Made by a program: the position numbers and the translations under genes. A DNA stretch of 6,557 nucleotides, from positions 1 to 6,557 of the forward strand of contig JACQVU010000204.1 of NCBI GenBank assembly GCA_016209585.1, read 5' to 3'. The notes below the pieces were generated by a model that worked only from the letters and a program-made list of their open reading frames with translations, did no database searches and was not told the DNA's origin. Origin of the DNA: Planctomycetota bacterium (GTDB lineage Bacteria > Planctomycetota > UBA8742 > JACQVU01). Positions 1-5,688 of the stretch are shown here, piece by piece (the stretch's first letter is position 1; every line of letters starts with the position of its first letter).

Positions 1-480
1 CGCCTGGGCGACGAATCTGGCCGGGGCGTGACGCTGAACGCCATGGCGGTCATCCACCAGGCGCGCGGCGCGTACGACCAAGCCATGCGGTTCTGCCAGG
101 AATCGCTGGCGATCAGCGCGCGCCTGGGCGACGACGCCGGCCGGGGCCGGACGCTGGACACCATGGCGGGCATCTACAAGTCGCGCGGCGCGTACGATGA
201 GGCCATGCGGCTGTATCGGGAATCGCTGGCGATCCAGGAACGCCTGGGCGACGAATCTGGCCGGGGCGCGACGCTGAACAACATGGCGCGCATCCACAAG
301 TCGCGCGGCGCGTACGATGAGGCCATACGGCTCCACCAGGAGTCGCTGGCGATCCGGGAACGCCTGGGCGACGAAGTTGGCCGGGGCGCGACGCTGAACA
401 ACATGGCGGGCGCCCACGAGGCGCGCGGCGCCTATGACGAGGCCACACGGCTCTACCAGGAATCGCTGGCGATCCTGGAA
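1..480 (+). repeat. Four tandem 120-bp coding repeats in the TPR gene
   Basis: Units at 1-120, 121-240, 241-360 and 361-480 each begin with CGCCTGGGCGACGA and remain in register. Compared by eye, units 2/3 and 3/4 share roughly 87-88% of bases, many of the differences being changes between similar codons. The array probably extends upstream of base 1. The DNA-level similarity is higher than needed to keep the TPR fold and points to recent duplication or gene conversion between units. Confidence 0.9.
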
Positions 481-687
481 CGTCTGGGCAACGTGATGGG
501 AGCGTCCCACACGCTCTTCAAACTCTCGCTGCTTCATGAAAAGACGGGCCGCGTTCAGGACGCGATCCAAGCCGCCCAACGCGCGCTTGACCTGGCGGAG
601 AAGACCGGCGTGGAGCGCGAGATCGCCCAATGCCGCGAGCGTGTGGCGGACGCGCAAGCGAAAGCGGAGCGGAAGGGGAAGGGGTAG
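1..687 (+). CDS. Tetratricopeptide (TPR) repeat protein, 5' end outside window
   Basis: The frame is open from base 1 to the TAG at 685-687, so this is the last 228 residues of a longer protein. An internal ATG at 43 is not a convincing start because the repeat pattern already runs upstream of it. Four consecutive 40-residue units follow the pattern RLGDExGRGATLNNMA, then RGAYDEA, then RLYQESLAI. This is the 40-residue TPR style (TPR_12, as in LGN/Pins and kinesin light chain) rather than the classical 34. A fifth, diverged unit (about residues 161-200, with HEKTGRVQDAIQAAQRAL) caps the array, followed by a charged Lys/Arg-rich tail. No signal peptide, membrane segment or catalytic domain is visible in this part. 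Such arrays are protein-binding scaffolds, often joined to an N-terminal effector or sensor domain that would lie outside the window. A 297-bp gap with its own promoter candidate separates it from the downstream operon, so a functional link is not indicated. Confidence 0.9.
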   Translation, partial: RLGDESGRGVTLNAMAVIHQARGAYDQAMRFCQESLAISARLGDDAGRGRTLDTMAGIYKSRGAYDEAMRLYRESLAIQERLGDESGRGATLNNMARIHKSRGAYDEAIRLHQESLAIRERLGDEVGRGATLNNMAGAHEARGAYDEATRLYQESLAILERLGNVMGASHTLFKLSLLHEKTGRVQDAIQAAQRALDLAEKTGVEREIAQCRERVADAQAKAERKGKG

Positions 688-711
688 GGGTAGGAGACGT
701 GGGGCGTGGGG
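675..711 (+). other. Run of five GGGG tracts, possible G-quadruplex, spanning the TPR stop codon
   Basis: GGGG tracts lie at 675-678, 681-684, 687-690, 701-704 and 708-711. Loops are 2, 2, 10 and 3 nt. The first three tracts encode the last residues and stop of the TPR gene. Four or more G4 runs this close fit the formal pattern for a G-quadruplex on the + strand (and so in the mRNA). In a 70% GC genome this may simply be low-complexity filler. Confidence 0.45.
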
Positions 712-771
712 CCAGCGTCCCTGCCGGGGTCGACCGCGCGAGAGCGTGCCGGGCAAGGAGGGCGCAAGGAG

Positions 772-847
772 AGTTGTCAGTGGCCAGTTTTCAGTTAGCC
801 ACCCGATTGTCCCCTTCTTGACAACTGACAACCGATCACCGACAACT
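772..847. repeat. Imperfect inverted repeat, 25-nt arms with a 26-nt loop
   Basis: The left arm (772-796) and right arm (823-847) are complementary at about 20 of 25 positions; some mismatches would form G-U pairs in RNA. The arms are built from variants of the word TTGTCAGT / ACTGACAA. The loop is 797-822. Composition (T/A-richer, CAGTT-rich) differs sharply from the neighbouring coding DNA. It resembles dispersed intergenic repeats built from similar words in several bacterial phyla. No T-tract follows the stem, so it is not a typical intrinsic terminator, although a stem this long could still affect the transcript. Confidence 0.6.
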
Positions 848-907
848 GATTGTGAATTTCGTGCAATTCGGTTGCCATGCGGGCCGACGGATGTTCTAAT
901 TCGGTTA

Positions 908-936
908 TTGATCACCTTCTGGTGGTATAGTATTGT
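908..936 (+). promoter_or_regulatory. Candidate promoter for the His-Xaa-Ser operon
   Basis: TATAGT at 926-931 is one base from the TATAAT consensus and is preceded by TG plus one base (923-925), giving an extended -10 element TGGTATAGT. An alternative reading uses TTGATC (908-913) as -35, a 17-bp spacer, and TATTGT (931-936) as -10. Either would start transcription around 938-945, leaving a leader of about 40-47 nt before the ATG at 985. This is the most AT-rich place in the window and the only such site upstream of the six-gene operon. No operator is evident. Confidence 0.5.
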
Positions 937-965
937 TTAGGCGTGTGAGTGTGTGGATCGATGGG

Positions 966-973
966 AGAGGAGG
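966..973 (+). promoter_or_regulatory. Ribosome binding site of the repeat-protein gene (AGAGGAGG)
   Basis: The purine-rich AGAGGAGG matches the anti-Shine-Dalgarno sequence well and lies 11 nt before ATG 985. It supports that start over the nearby GTG at 975, which is in another frame and too close to the site. Confidence 0.75.
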
Positions 974-984
974 CGTGACGCGCA

Positions 985-1746
985 ATGGCTCAGGCGGGCG
1001 GCAATTCCAAAAGCGTCCGGAAGAAGGGGCGTCTTCTACACCTGAAGAAGGAGGTGCAGGCGTTCCTCACTGAGGAGGAAGGCAAGATCTCCAAGAAGAA
1101 CGTGATCTCGATGGGGTCATTCCTTCTCGTCGCCGGCTCGGTCGGCGGCACGGAACTGCACGCCACCGAGAATCGGATTGATCTGGGCGATATGAATGCC
1201 GGCCACGGATCGCCTGGCGGACCCGCGGCAACGGCCGTGGTGTCTGCTCCGTCGACCGCGAGCGACGCGGGGGCTTCCGCGCCGGCGGCCGGTGGCGAAG
1301 CGGTAGGCACGGCGGCCGCTGTCGGCGCCGAGGCGGCGGGCGGGGCGGGGTTCACGCTGTCTGTTGGCGATGCGGCTACAGGCCAGGCGACGGGGGTGGT
1401 GGCGGAGGCGTCGTTTTCCGCGTCGGGCGCGGCACATGAGGCCGCGTCGGCCACGGGGAACGAAGCGGCGGGGCGGGAGAGTGGCCTGTCCGGCGACCGG
1501 CACGAGTTGCCGATCGACGCCTATCACGACGCGGGCGCGTTGCACCTCGGAGAGACGCTGGCGGTCTCCCACACCTCCCACGCTTCCCACGGGTCGCATG
1601 GTTCTCACGGGTCGCATGGTTCCCACGGTTCCCACTCGTCCCACGGTTCCCACGGTTCCCACTCGTCCCACGGCTCTCACGGATCGCATTCGTCCCACGG
1701 CTCCCACGGGTCTCACGGCTCTCACGGCTCTCACGGCTCCTGGTGA
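985..1746 (+). CDS. HxsA-like His-Xaa-Ser repeat protein (candidate radical SAM substrate)
   Basis: The protein is 253 residues and contains no cysteine. Residues 1-41 form a charged leader, basic (KSVRKKGR) then acidic/basic (FLTEEEGKISKKN). Residues 42-55 (SMGSFLLVAGSVGG) are a short hydrophobic, Gly-rich stretch. Residues 56-194 are Ala/Gly/Ser-rich low complexity with one early HGS at 74-76. Residues 195-251 are 19 uninterrupted Ser-His-Xaa units (Xaa: 14 Gly, 3 Ser, 1 Thr, 1 Ala), and the chain ends Ser-Trp. Read one residue later these are His-Xaa-Ser repeats, the hallmark of HxsA, substrate of the Hxs radical SAM system. It is followed 9 nt later by two radical SAM genes and then by an HxsD-like gene, which supports a precursor role. 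The leader-plus-hydrophobic segment could be the recognition and processing region. A histidine-rich metal-binding protein with no modification is the alternative. The start is set by the strong ribosome binding site at 966-973. Confidence 0.8.
   Translation: MAQAGGNSKSVRKKGRLLHLKKEVQAFLTEEEGKISKKNVISMGSFLLVAGSVGGTELHATENRIDLGDMNAGHGSPGGPAATAVVSAPSTASDAGASAPAAGGEAVGTAAAVGAEAAGGAGFTLSVGDAATGQATGVVAEASFSASGAAHEAASATGNEAAGRESGLSGDRHELPIDAYHDAGALHLGETLAVSHTSHASHGSHGSHGSHGSHGSHSSHGSHGSHSSHGSHGSHSSHGSHGSHGSHGSHGSW
1567..1737 (+). repeat. Ser-His-Xaa coding repeat array, 19 units of 9 bp
   Basis: Nineteen 9-bp units encode SHT, SHA, then 17 SH(G/S) units. Larger DNA repeats are nested inside. Three 27-bp units (1621-1647, 1648-1674, 1675-1701) each encode SHGSHSSHG, the first two differing at one base and the third at a few more. 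Two 18-bp units (1585-1602, 1603-1620) differ at one base. Three identical TCTCACGGC units lie at 1711-1737. Elsewhere synonymous codons vary (TCC/TCG/TCT, CAC/CAT, GGT/GGG/GGC/GGA), so the array has grown in several steps while the protein pattern was kept. Confidence 0.95.
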
Positions 1747-1755
1747 GGCGACGAT

Positions 1756-3399
1756 GTGGCCATGGGCGCTGATCCCGTCACCACCGGTGAAGAGCCGGCC
1801 CGGGCGTGCGCCACGGCGGCGTTCGACGAGGTGACGGCGCGCGTCAGGGGTCGCGGCAACCAGCCGCTGCATCTGATGGTGGGGCCGGCATGCAACAACC
1901 GGTGCGCTTTCTGTATGGAGGGCGAGCGGTTCGACGCCGAGGGGCGCATTGGCCATCTCCCGGCGGAAGCGGTGTTTGATCTGCTGGCCACCGGCGCGCC
2001 GGGCGGGAGCGTCTGCTTCACGTCGGGCGAGCCGACGCTGGCGCCGCGCCTCTCCGAGTACGTGCGCCGCGCGCGCGACGCGGGCTTTCGCGACCTCTCG
2101 CTGATCACCAACGGCCGGCGACTGGCCGACGAACGGCGGGCGCGGGAACTGCTGGCGGCGGGGTTGACGACGATAACCGTGTCCGTCCACGCGCCGCGGG
2201 CGGCGCTGCACGACGCTCTGACGGGTGTCGCCGGGAGTTTCGCCCAGACCGGCGCCGCGCTCGCCAACCTGGCGCGGTTGAAGGGAGAGTTCCGGTTCCG
2301 GCTCGTGACGAACACCGTGATCACCCGGCCGTTGCTGCCGTTGTTGGGCGAGCATCTGCGTTTCCTGGCGGCGCGCGGGGCCGACGTGGTGACGCTCTCG
2401 GCGCCGAACTACTCGGGGCGGATGGCGCGCGCGGCCGACGCGCTCGCGGCGGCCTACCCCGATATCGTGGCCGCGCTGCTGGAGTGCGGCCTTTGCCGCG
2501 TGCGGCCAGCGTACGAGGTGCGCGTGGAGGACGCGCCGCCCTGCGCCCTCTTGGCGCTGCCCTCGTGGTGCCGCGGGTGGAAAGAGAACGGCGCCAACCA
2601 CTTCTCGCGGCCGGCTTCCGACACGGGACACGCGGCGCGTGTCCACCGGCACGAGCGCGCGCGCAACGAGGCCGGCGCCCGCGCCTTCCGGCTGGAGTGT
2701 TACGCCTGCGCCGCGTTCCCGCGGTGTGAAGGCGTCTGGCGCCCCTACCTGCGGCGTTTCGGCTGGCGCGGACTGGACCCCATGTCCAGCCGGTCGGCGC
2801 TGGTGGCTCGCCCGGCCACCTTCCCGGCGCTCTCCCCGCCGAGGTGCTGCGAGGCGCACGGGCGCCGGGCGGCCGGGCGCGGAAGTCTTGCCGCTCTGGC
2901 GGCGGCGGAAACGCGGGAGCCTTCCCCGCTGCTCAATCCGTTCGCCGGCGACTGGTCGCTGATCCGCTGGGTCCCGTGCCGCTTTGACTGCCCGGAGGCC
3001 GTGAAGAGCGCGCGGCGCGCCGTGGAGAGCGCGCGGCTCACCCCTGAACACCGGCGCCGGCTCGCGATGCCCATCCTCGTGCCCGGCGCGGCGGGCGCGG
3101 CGTTCGCCCTCGACGGCTGGCCGGAAGAGAGTGGCGACATCTGGTACAGCCGCGCGGTGCGGGAAGGCGACGGCGTGGCGGGCGGCGATGGGATCGAACG
3201 GTGGGATGAGGCGCTGGCGCGGGGCGACACGCTGGCCCGGACGGGCGCGGGGCTGGAACTTCGCCGCGGCGGCGAGGTCGTGGCGCGCTTCGCGCGCGAC
3301 GGGGCGGGCTTGCCGCTTCTTCTGGAGTGGGGCGTGGGCGAGGGGGCGTGGGGCGCGGGAGGCGGCCCGGTGGCGACCGCGCGGGAGGCTGGACGATGA
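1756..3399 (+). CDS. Radical SAM protein with C-terminal Cys motif and long extra C-terminal region
   Basis: The protein is 547 residues from GTG 1756 (TGAGG at 1744-1748 is a modest ribosome binding site); ATG 1762, two codons later, is the alternative. The radical SAM cluster motif is C46-x3-C50-x2-C53 (CNNRCAFC). It is followed by SGEPT at 90-94, ITNGR at 117-121 and SVHAP near 143, which fit the SAM-binding barrel. Cysteines at 244, 247, 263 and 272, and then C315-x2-C318-x5-C324 followed by EGVW and a FGW motif, suggest an auxiliary iron-sulfur site of the SPASM/twitch kind. From about residue 345 there is an extra 200-residue region with a PCRFDCPEA motif (407-415), absent from the neighbouring radical SAM protein. 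The enzyme would cleave S-adenosylmethionine and abstract hydrogen from a substrate, here most likely the His-Xaa-Ser protein encoded just upstream. The motifs differ from the HxsB and HxsC sequences I remember, so I do not assign those names. Confidence 0.88.
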   Translation: MAMGADPVTTGEEPARACATAAFDEVTARVRGRGNQPLHLMVGPACNNRCAFCMEGERFDAEGRIGHLPAEAVFDLLATGAPGGSVCFTSGEPTLAPRLSEYVRRARDAGFRDLSLITNGRRLADERRARELLAAGLTTITVSVHAPRAALHDALTGVAGSFAQTGAALANLARLKGEFRFRLVTNTVITRPLLPLLGEHLRFLAARGADVVTLSAPNYSGRMARAADALAAAYPDIVAALLECGLCRVRPAYEVRVEDAPPCALLALPSWCRGWKENGANHFSRPASDTGHAARVHRHERARNEAGARAFRLECYACAAFPRCEGVWRPYLRRFGWRGLDPMSSRSALVARPATFPALSPPRCCEAHGRRAAGRGSLAALAAAETREPSPLLNPFAGDWSLIRWVPCRFDCPEAVKSARRAVESARLTPEHRRRLAMPILVPGAAGAAFALDGWPEESGDIWYSRAVREGDGVAGGDGIERWDEALARGDTLARTGAGLELRRGGEVVARFARDGAGLPLLLEWGVGEGAWGAGGGPVATAREAGR

Positions 3400-4487
3400 G
3401 CGGCGCGGGCGAGACCCATCCGGGTCAGCCGCGGCCCTCAGTGGCGCGGGCTGACGTGAAGACCGGGTTCCGGTGCAACAACCGCTGTCTGTTCTGCGTG
3501 CAGGGCGACAAGCGGGCGCGCTACCCCGACCGGTCGACGGAGGAGGTGAAGGCCCTGCTGGCCGCCGCGCGCCGAGAGGCGAAAGCGGTGGTGTTCACGG
3601 GGGGCGAGGTGACGATCCGGTCCGACCTGTGCGAACTGGTGGCCTTCGCGCGGGGGCTGGGCTTCACCGGCATCCAGGTTCAGACCAACGGCCGGATGCT
3701 CGCCTACCCCGCGCTCTGCCGAGATCTGCTGGCCGCGGGCGCGACAGAGTTCTCTCCTTCGCTGCACGGGCATGCGGAGACGGTCCACGACTATCTGACG
3801 GGGTGCGCGGGGTCGTTTCGCCAGACGGTGAAGGGGATTCGAAACCTCAAAGACCTGGGCGCGCGGGTGCTGGTGAACAGCGTGATCGTGCGCAGCAACT
3901 TCCGCCACCTGCGCGACCTGGCGCGGCTGCTGGTCTCGCTGCGGGTGGATCAGTTCCAACTGGCGATGGTGCACCCGGTGGGGACGGCCATGGCGCGGTT
4001 CGCCAGCGTGGTGCCGCGTTTCGCGCTGGTGGAGGAGCACGTGCACGCCGGGCTGGAGGTCGCTCTGCGCGCGGGCACGCGGGTGATGACCGAGGCCGTG
4101 CCCTACTGCCGCATGCGGGGCTACGAATCCTGCGTGGCGGAGCGGATCATTCCGGCCACGCTCATCCTCGACGCCGAGCAGGTGATCGACGACTACACGG
4201 AGTATCGGTGGGCGGAGGGGAAGGCGCACGGGCCGCCGTGCGAGCGTTGCGCGTTGCGGCAGTTGTGCGAAGGCCCCTGGCGCGAATACCCGGAGCGGTT
4301 CGGGTGGTCGGAGTTTCAGCCGGTCGAGCGCGTCCCGCGGATTCTGGAGCGGGCCGTGGCGGCGGCGCGGAGCGCGACGCGCGCCACCACCGTGCGCACG
4401 CGCGCCGTGGAAGACATGGTGGCGCCAGACCGCGAGACGCCGGGCGGACGGCGCGCGCCCGCCGCGACCGGGGAGGCGCGGGGATGA
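3396..4487 (+). CDS. Second radical SAM protein, CNNRC type with C-terminal Cys motif
   Basis: The protein is 363 residues. ATG 3396 overlaps the previous stop (ATGA) and follows GGGAGG at 3383-3388 with 7-nt spacing, which favours it over an upstream in-frame start at 3327. Motifs in order: C27-x3-C31-x2-C34 (CNNRCLFC) for the 4Fe-4S cluster, TGGEVT at 68-73, QTNGR at 96-100, FSPSLHGH at 119-126, and C238/C246 in PYCRMRGYESC. Then come C282-x2-C285-x5-C291 with CEGPWREYPERFGW, a likely auxiliary cluster site. It is a paralogue of the upstream radical SAM gene: same CNNRC motif, same LTG-x-AGSF segment, same Cx2Cx5CEGxW ending. It lacks the extra C-terminal region and closes instead with a basic, Ala/Arg-rich tail (about 310-363). 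A peptide-modifying role is inferred from the repeat protein and the HxsD-like gene. It could act in series or as a complex with the first enzyme. Confidence 0.9.
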   Translation: MSGAGETHPGQPRPSVARADVKTGFRCNNRCLFCVQGDKRARYPDRSTEEVKALLAAARREAKAVVFTGGEVTIRSDLCELVAFARGLGFTGIQVQTNGRMLAYPALCRDLLAAGATEFSPSLHGHAETVHDYLTGCAGSFRQTVKGIRNLKDLGARVLVNSVIVRSNFRHLRDLARLLVSLRVDQFQLAMVHPVGTAMARFASVVPRFALVEEHVHAGLEVALRAGTRVMTEAVPYCRMRGYESCVAERIIPATLILDAEQVIDDYTEYRWAEGKAHGPPCERCALRQLCEGPWREYPERFGWSEFQPVERVPRILERAVAAARSATRATTVRTRAVEDMVAPDRETPGGRRAPAATGEARG

Positions 4488-5668
4488 GCGATCTGGCGCG
4501 GGTTCTGCTGCTGCTCTCGTTCCTGCCGGTGGCCGTGGCCATCGCACGCCGCGACTGGCTATCGGGACGCATCCCCAACCGCGCCGTCCTGGCCGGTTTG
4601 GCGGTGGCCGCCTGCTGGCAAGCGGTGTTTCTTGCGGCCACGTTCCTGCCGCCGCTACGCGCGGTGATCGGCACGGCCGAGGCCACACCGGCGGCGTATA
4701 TTCAGCGGCTGGCCTTGGAGGCCACGGGCGCGCTGGCCGTGGGGTTCGCGCTCTACGTCCTGCGGTTGTGGGCCGCGGGCGACGCCAAACTGTATATCGT
4801 GCTGGCCCTGCTGCCGCCGGTCGGCGCGGCGGGGTCGTTGACGCTGGCGGACACCTCCTGCTTCCTCGTGCTGGCGTACGGGGTGATCCTGTCGTTCTTG
4901 CTGGTGTTCGGCGAGTTCGCCTGGCGGCTGCTCTCTCGCGCCGGCCGCCTCGCGGCGCGCCTGCGGGACGCCGTGGGCGGGCCGGAAAGGTGGCGGATCA
5001 TCGGCCGTCGCCTGTTCGGCGTGGTCGCGGCGCTGGCCGGTTTCCTGCTGACCTTCGTGGTCATCAAGGCCATCCGGCAGGAGGCCCAGGGCGCGGCCGC
5101 GCGGCTCGTCGTGCTGGAGCCGCTGGTGATCTACCTGGTGCTGTGGGTCGCCTGCCTGCCCCTCATCCGGCTCTTCCAGCGCCGGTGGGTGTTCGCGCTG
5201 ACAACCACCGCCCTGGCCGTGGTGGCGGGCGGGGCGCTGGCCTTGGGCTGGCCGGTGAACCTTGCGGAGTGGCTCCGGGTGGGCGCGGTCGGCGGGGCGG
5301 TGATCCTTTTCCGCCTGCTCTACCGCGTGGTGCAGACCGAACTGGAGACGACCCCCCTGACCGCCGCCGCGCTGGCGCCGGGCATGTTGCTCAGCCCGGA
5401 GACGGTGCGGGCGCTGGAGGCGGAGGAGTCGTACACCACCACCCGCGATCAGCACAAGTCGTTCCACGACCACATCGGCCCGCTCTGGGGGAAGCGGCTC
5501 CGCGAAGACGACGTGATCAACCTGCGCCGCTGGTTCGCGGCGACGAACAAGCTGGTGGAGGTCTCGGTGTTGCGCGTGTTGCCGATGTCGCCCGCGCTGC
5601 TCGCGGGCGGCGCGCTGGCGGTGCTGTTCGGCGCGCGCCCGCTCGACGCGCTGCGCTCGCTGGGTTGA
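4484..5668 (+). CDS. Membrane protein with A24 prepilin/preflagellin peptidase domain and long C-terminal extension
   Basis: The protein is 394 residues. ATG 4484 overlaps the preceding stop (ATGA) and follows GGGGAGG at 4470-4476. Residues 4-21 form a first membrane helix followed by RRDWLSGRIPN, with Asp24 in the place of the first catalytic aspartate of A24 peptidases (D-x(5)-IPN). A second pair of hydrophobic segments leads to AAGDAKL with Asp100, the place of the GxGD aspartate, although the first Gly of that motif is Ala. Further hydrophobic segments lie at about 104-117, 126-147, 177-197, 208-228, 236-256 and 266-280. The last 110 residues are mostly soluble (APGMLLSPETV at 298-308, then a charged section) and end in a hydrophobic LPMSPALLAGG segment. 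Bacterial PilD, CpaA and archaeal FlaK are about 150-290 residues, so this one is clearly longer. A24 enzymes cleave leader peptides next to a hydrophobic segment; here the substrate may be the His-Xaa-Ser protein. No pilin gene is visible. Confidence 0.78.
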   Translation: MSDLARVLLLLSFLPVAVAIARRDWLSGRIPNRAVLAGLAVAACWQAVFLAATFLPPLRAVIGTAEATPAAYIQRLALEATGALAVGFALYVLRLWAAGDAKLYIVLALLPPVGAAGSLTLADTSCFLVLAYGVILSFLLVFGEFAWRLLSRAGRLAARLRDAVGGPERWRIIGRRLFGVVAALAGFLLTFVVIKAIRQEAQGAAARLVVLEPLVIYLVLWVACLPLIRLFQRRWVFALTTTALAVVAGGALALGWPVNLAEWLRVGAVGGAVILFRLLYRVVQTELETTPLTAAALAPGMLLSPETVRALEAEESYTTTRDQHKSFHDHIGPLWGKRLREDDVINLRRWFAATNKLVEVSVLRVLPMSPALLAGGALAVLFGARPLDALRSLG

Positions 5669-5688
5669 GCCGGAGAAGGAGGAGACGC

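Larger units (their letters stand above)
688..984. other. Intergenic region between the TPR gene and the His-Xaa-Ser operon
   Basis: This 297-bp stretch has no convincing gene; its short open frames have neither a good ribosome binding site nor a coding-like composition. In order it holds the end of a run of G tracts (to 711), a GC-rich stretch around 712-770, an imperfect inverted repeat (772-847), an AT-richer segment (about 848-940) with the operon's promoter candidate, and the ribosome binding site of the repeat-protein gene. I see no tRNA and no classical hairpin plus T-tract terminator. Confidence 0.7.

Noticed and set aside
1..687. TPR gene as a member of the His-Xaa-Ser operon
   Set aside because: It is separated by about 300 bp containing an inverted repeat and a promoter candidate, and nothing in its sequence links it to peptide modification.
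772..847. Intrinsic transcription terminator of the TPR gene
   Set aside because: The stem is long and imperfect, the loop is 26 nt and no T-tract follows.
1585..1737. CRISPR array or minisatellite locus
   Set aside because: The repeats are in frame, encode a regular His-Xaa-Ser pattern with synonymous variation, and have no unique spacers between them.
1754..1762. ATG at 1754 as start of the first radical SAM gene
   Set aside because: It is in a different frame from the radical SAM motifs; GTG 1756 or ATG 1762 are the in-frame choices.
1117..3051. A 644-codon open frame on the - strand opposite the repeat protein and first radical SAM gene
   Set aside because: It is a mirror of GC-rich coding DNA: Arg/Ala/Gly/Pro-dominated with no recognizable domain, while the + strand carries exact radical SAM motifs and His-Xaa-Ser repeats.
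3327..3395. Upstream extension of the second radical SAM protein to ATG 3327
   Set aside because: The extra 23 residues would overlap the first radical SAM gene deeply; ATG 3396 has a good ribosome binding site and a standard ATGA overlap.
3473..4483. Long upstream open extension of the A24-like gene's frame
   Set aside because: This part translates to Arg/Gly/Ala-rich shadow of the second radical SAM gene; the first membrane helix begins right after ATG 4484.
1756..4487. Naming the two radical SAM genes hxsB and hxsC
   Set aside because: Operon logic fits, but the cysteine-motif contexts and the similarity of the two proteins to each other do not match HxsB/HxsC as I know them; an HMM search would be needed to decide.
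3438..4688. A 416-codon - strand open frame opposite the second radical SAM gene
   Set aside because: No domain signal, no ribosome binding site logic, and Arg/Pro/His-rich shadow composition.
4655..5473. A 272-codon - strand open frame opposite the A24-like gene
   Set aside because: Gln/Arg/His-rich translation typical of antisense frames; the + strand encodes clear membrane segments and the IPN and GDAKL motifs.
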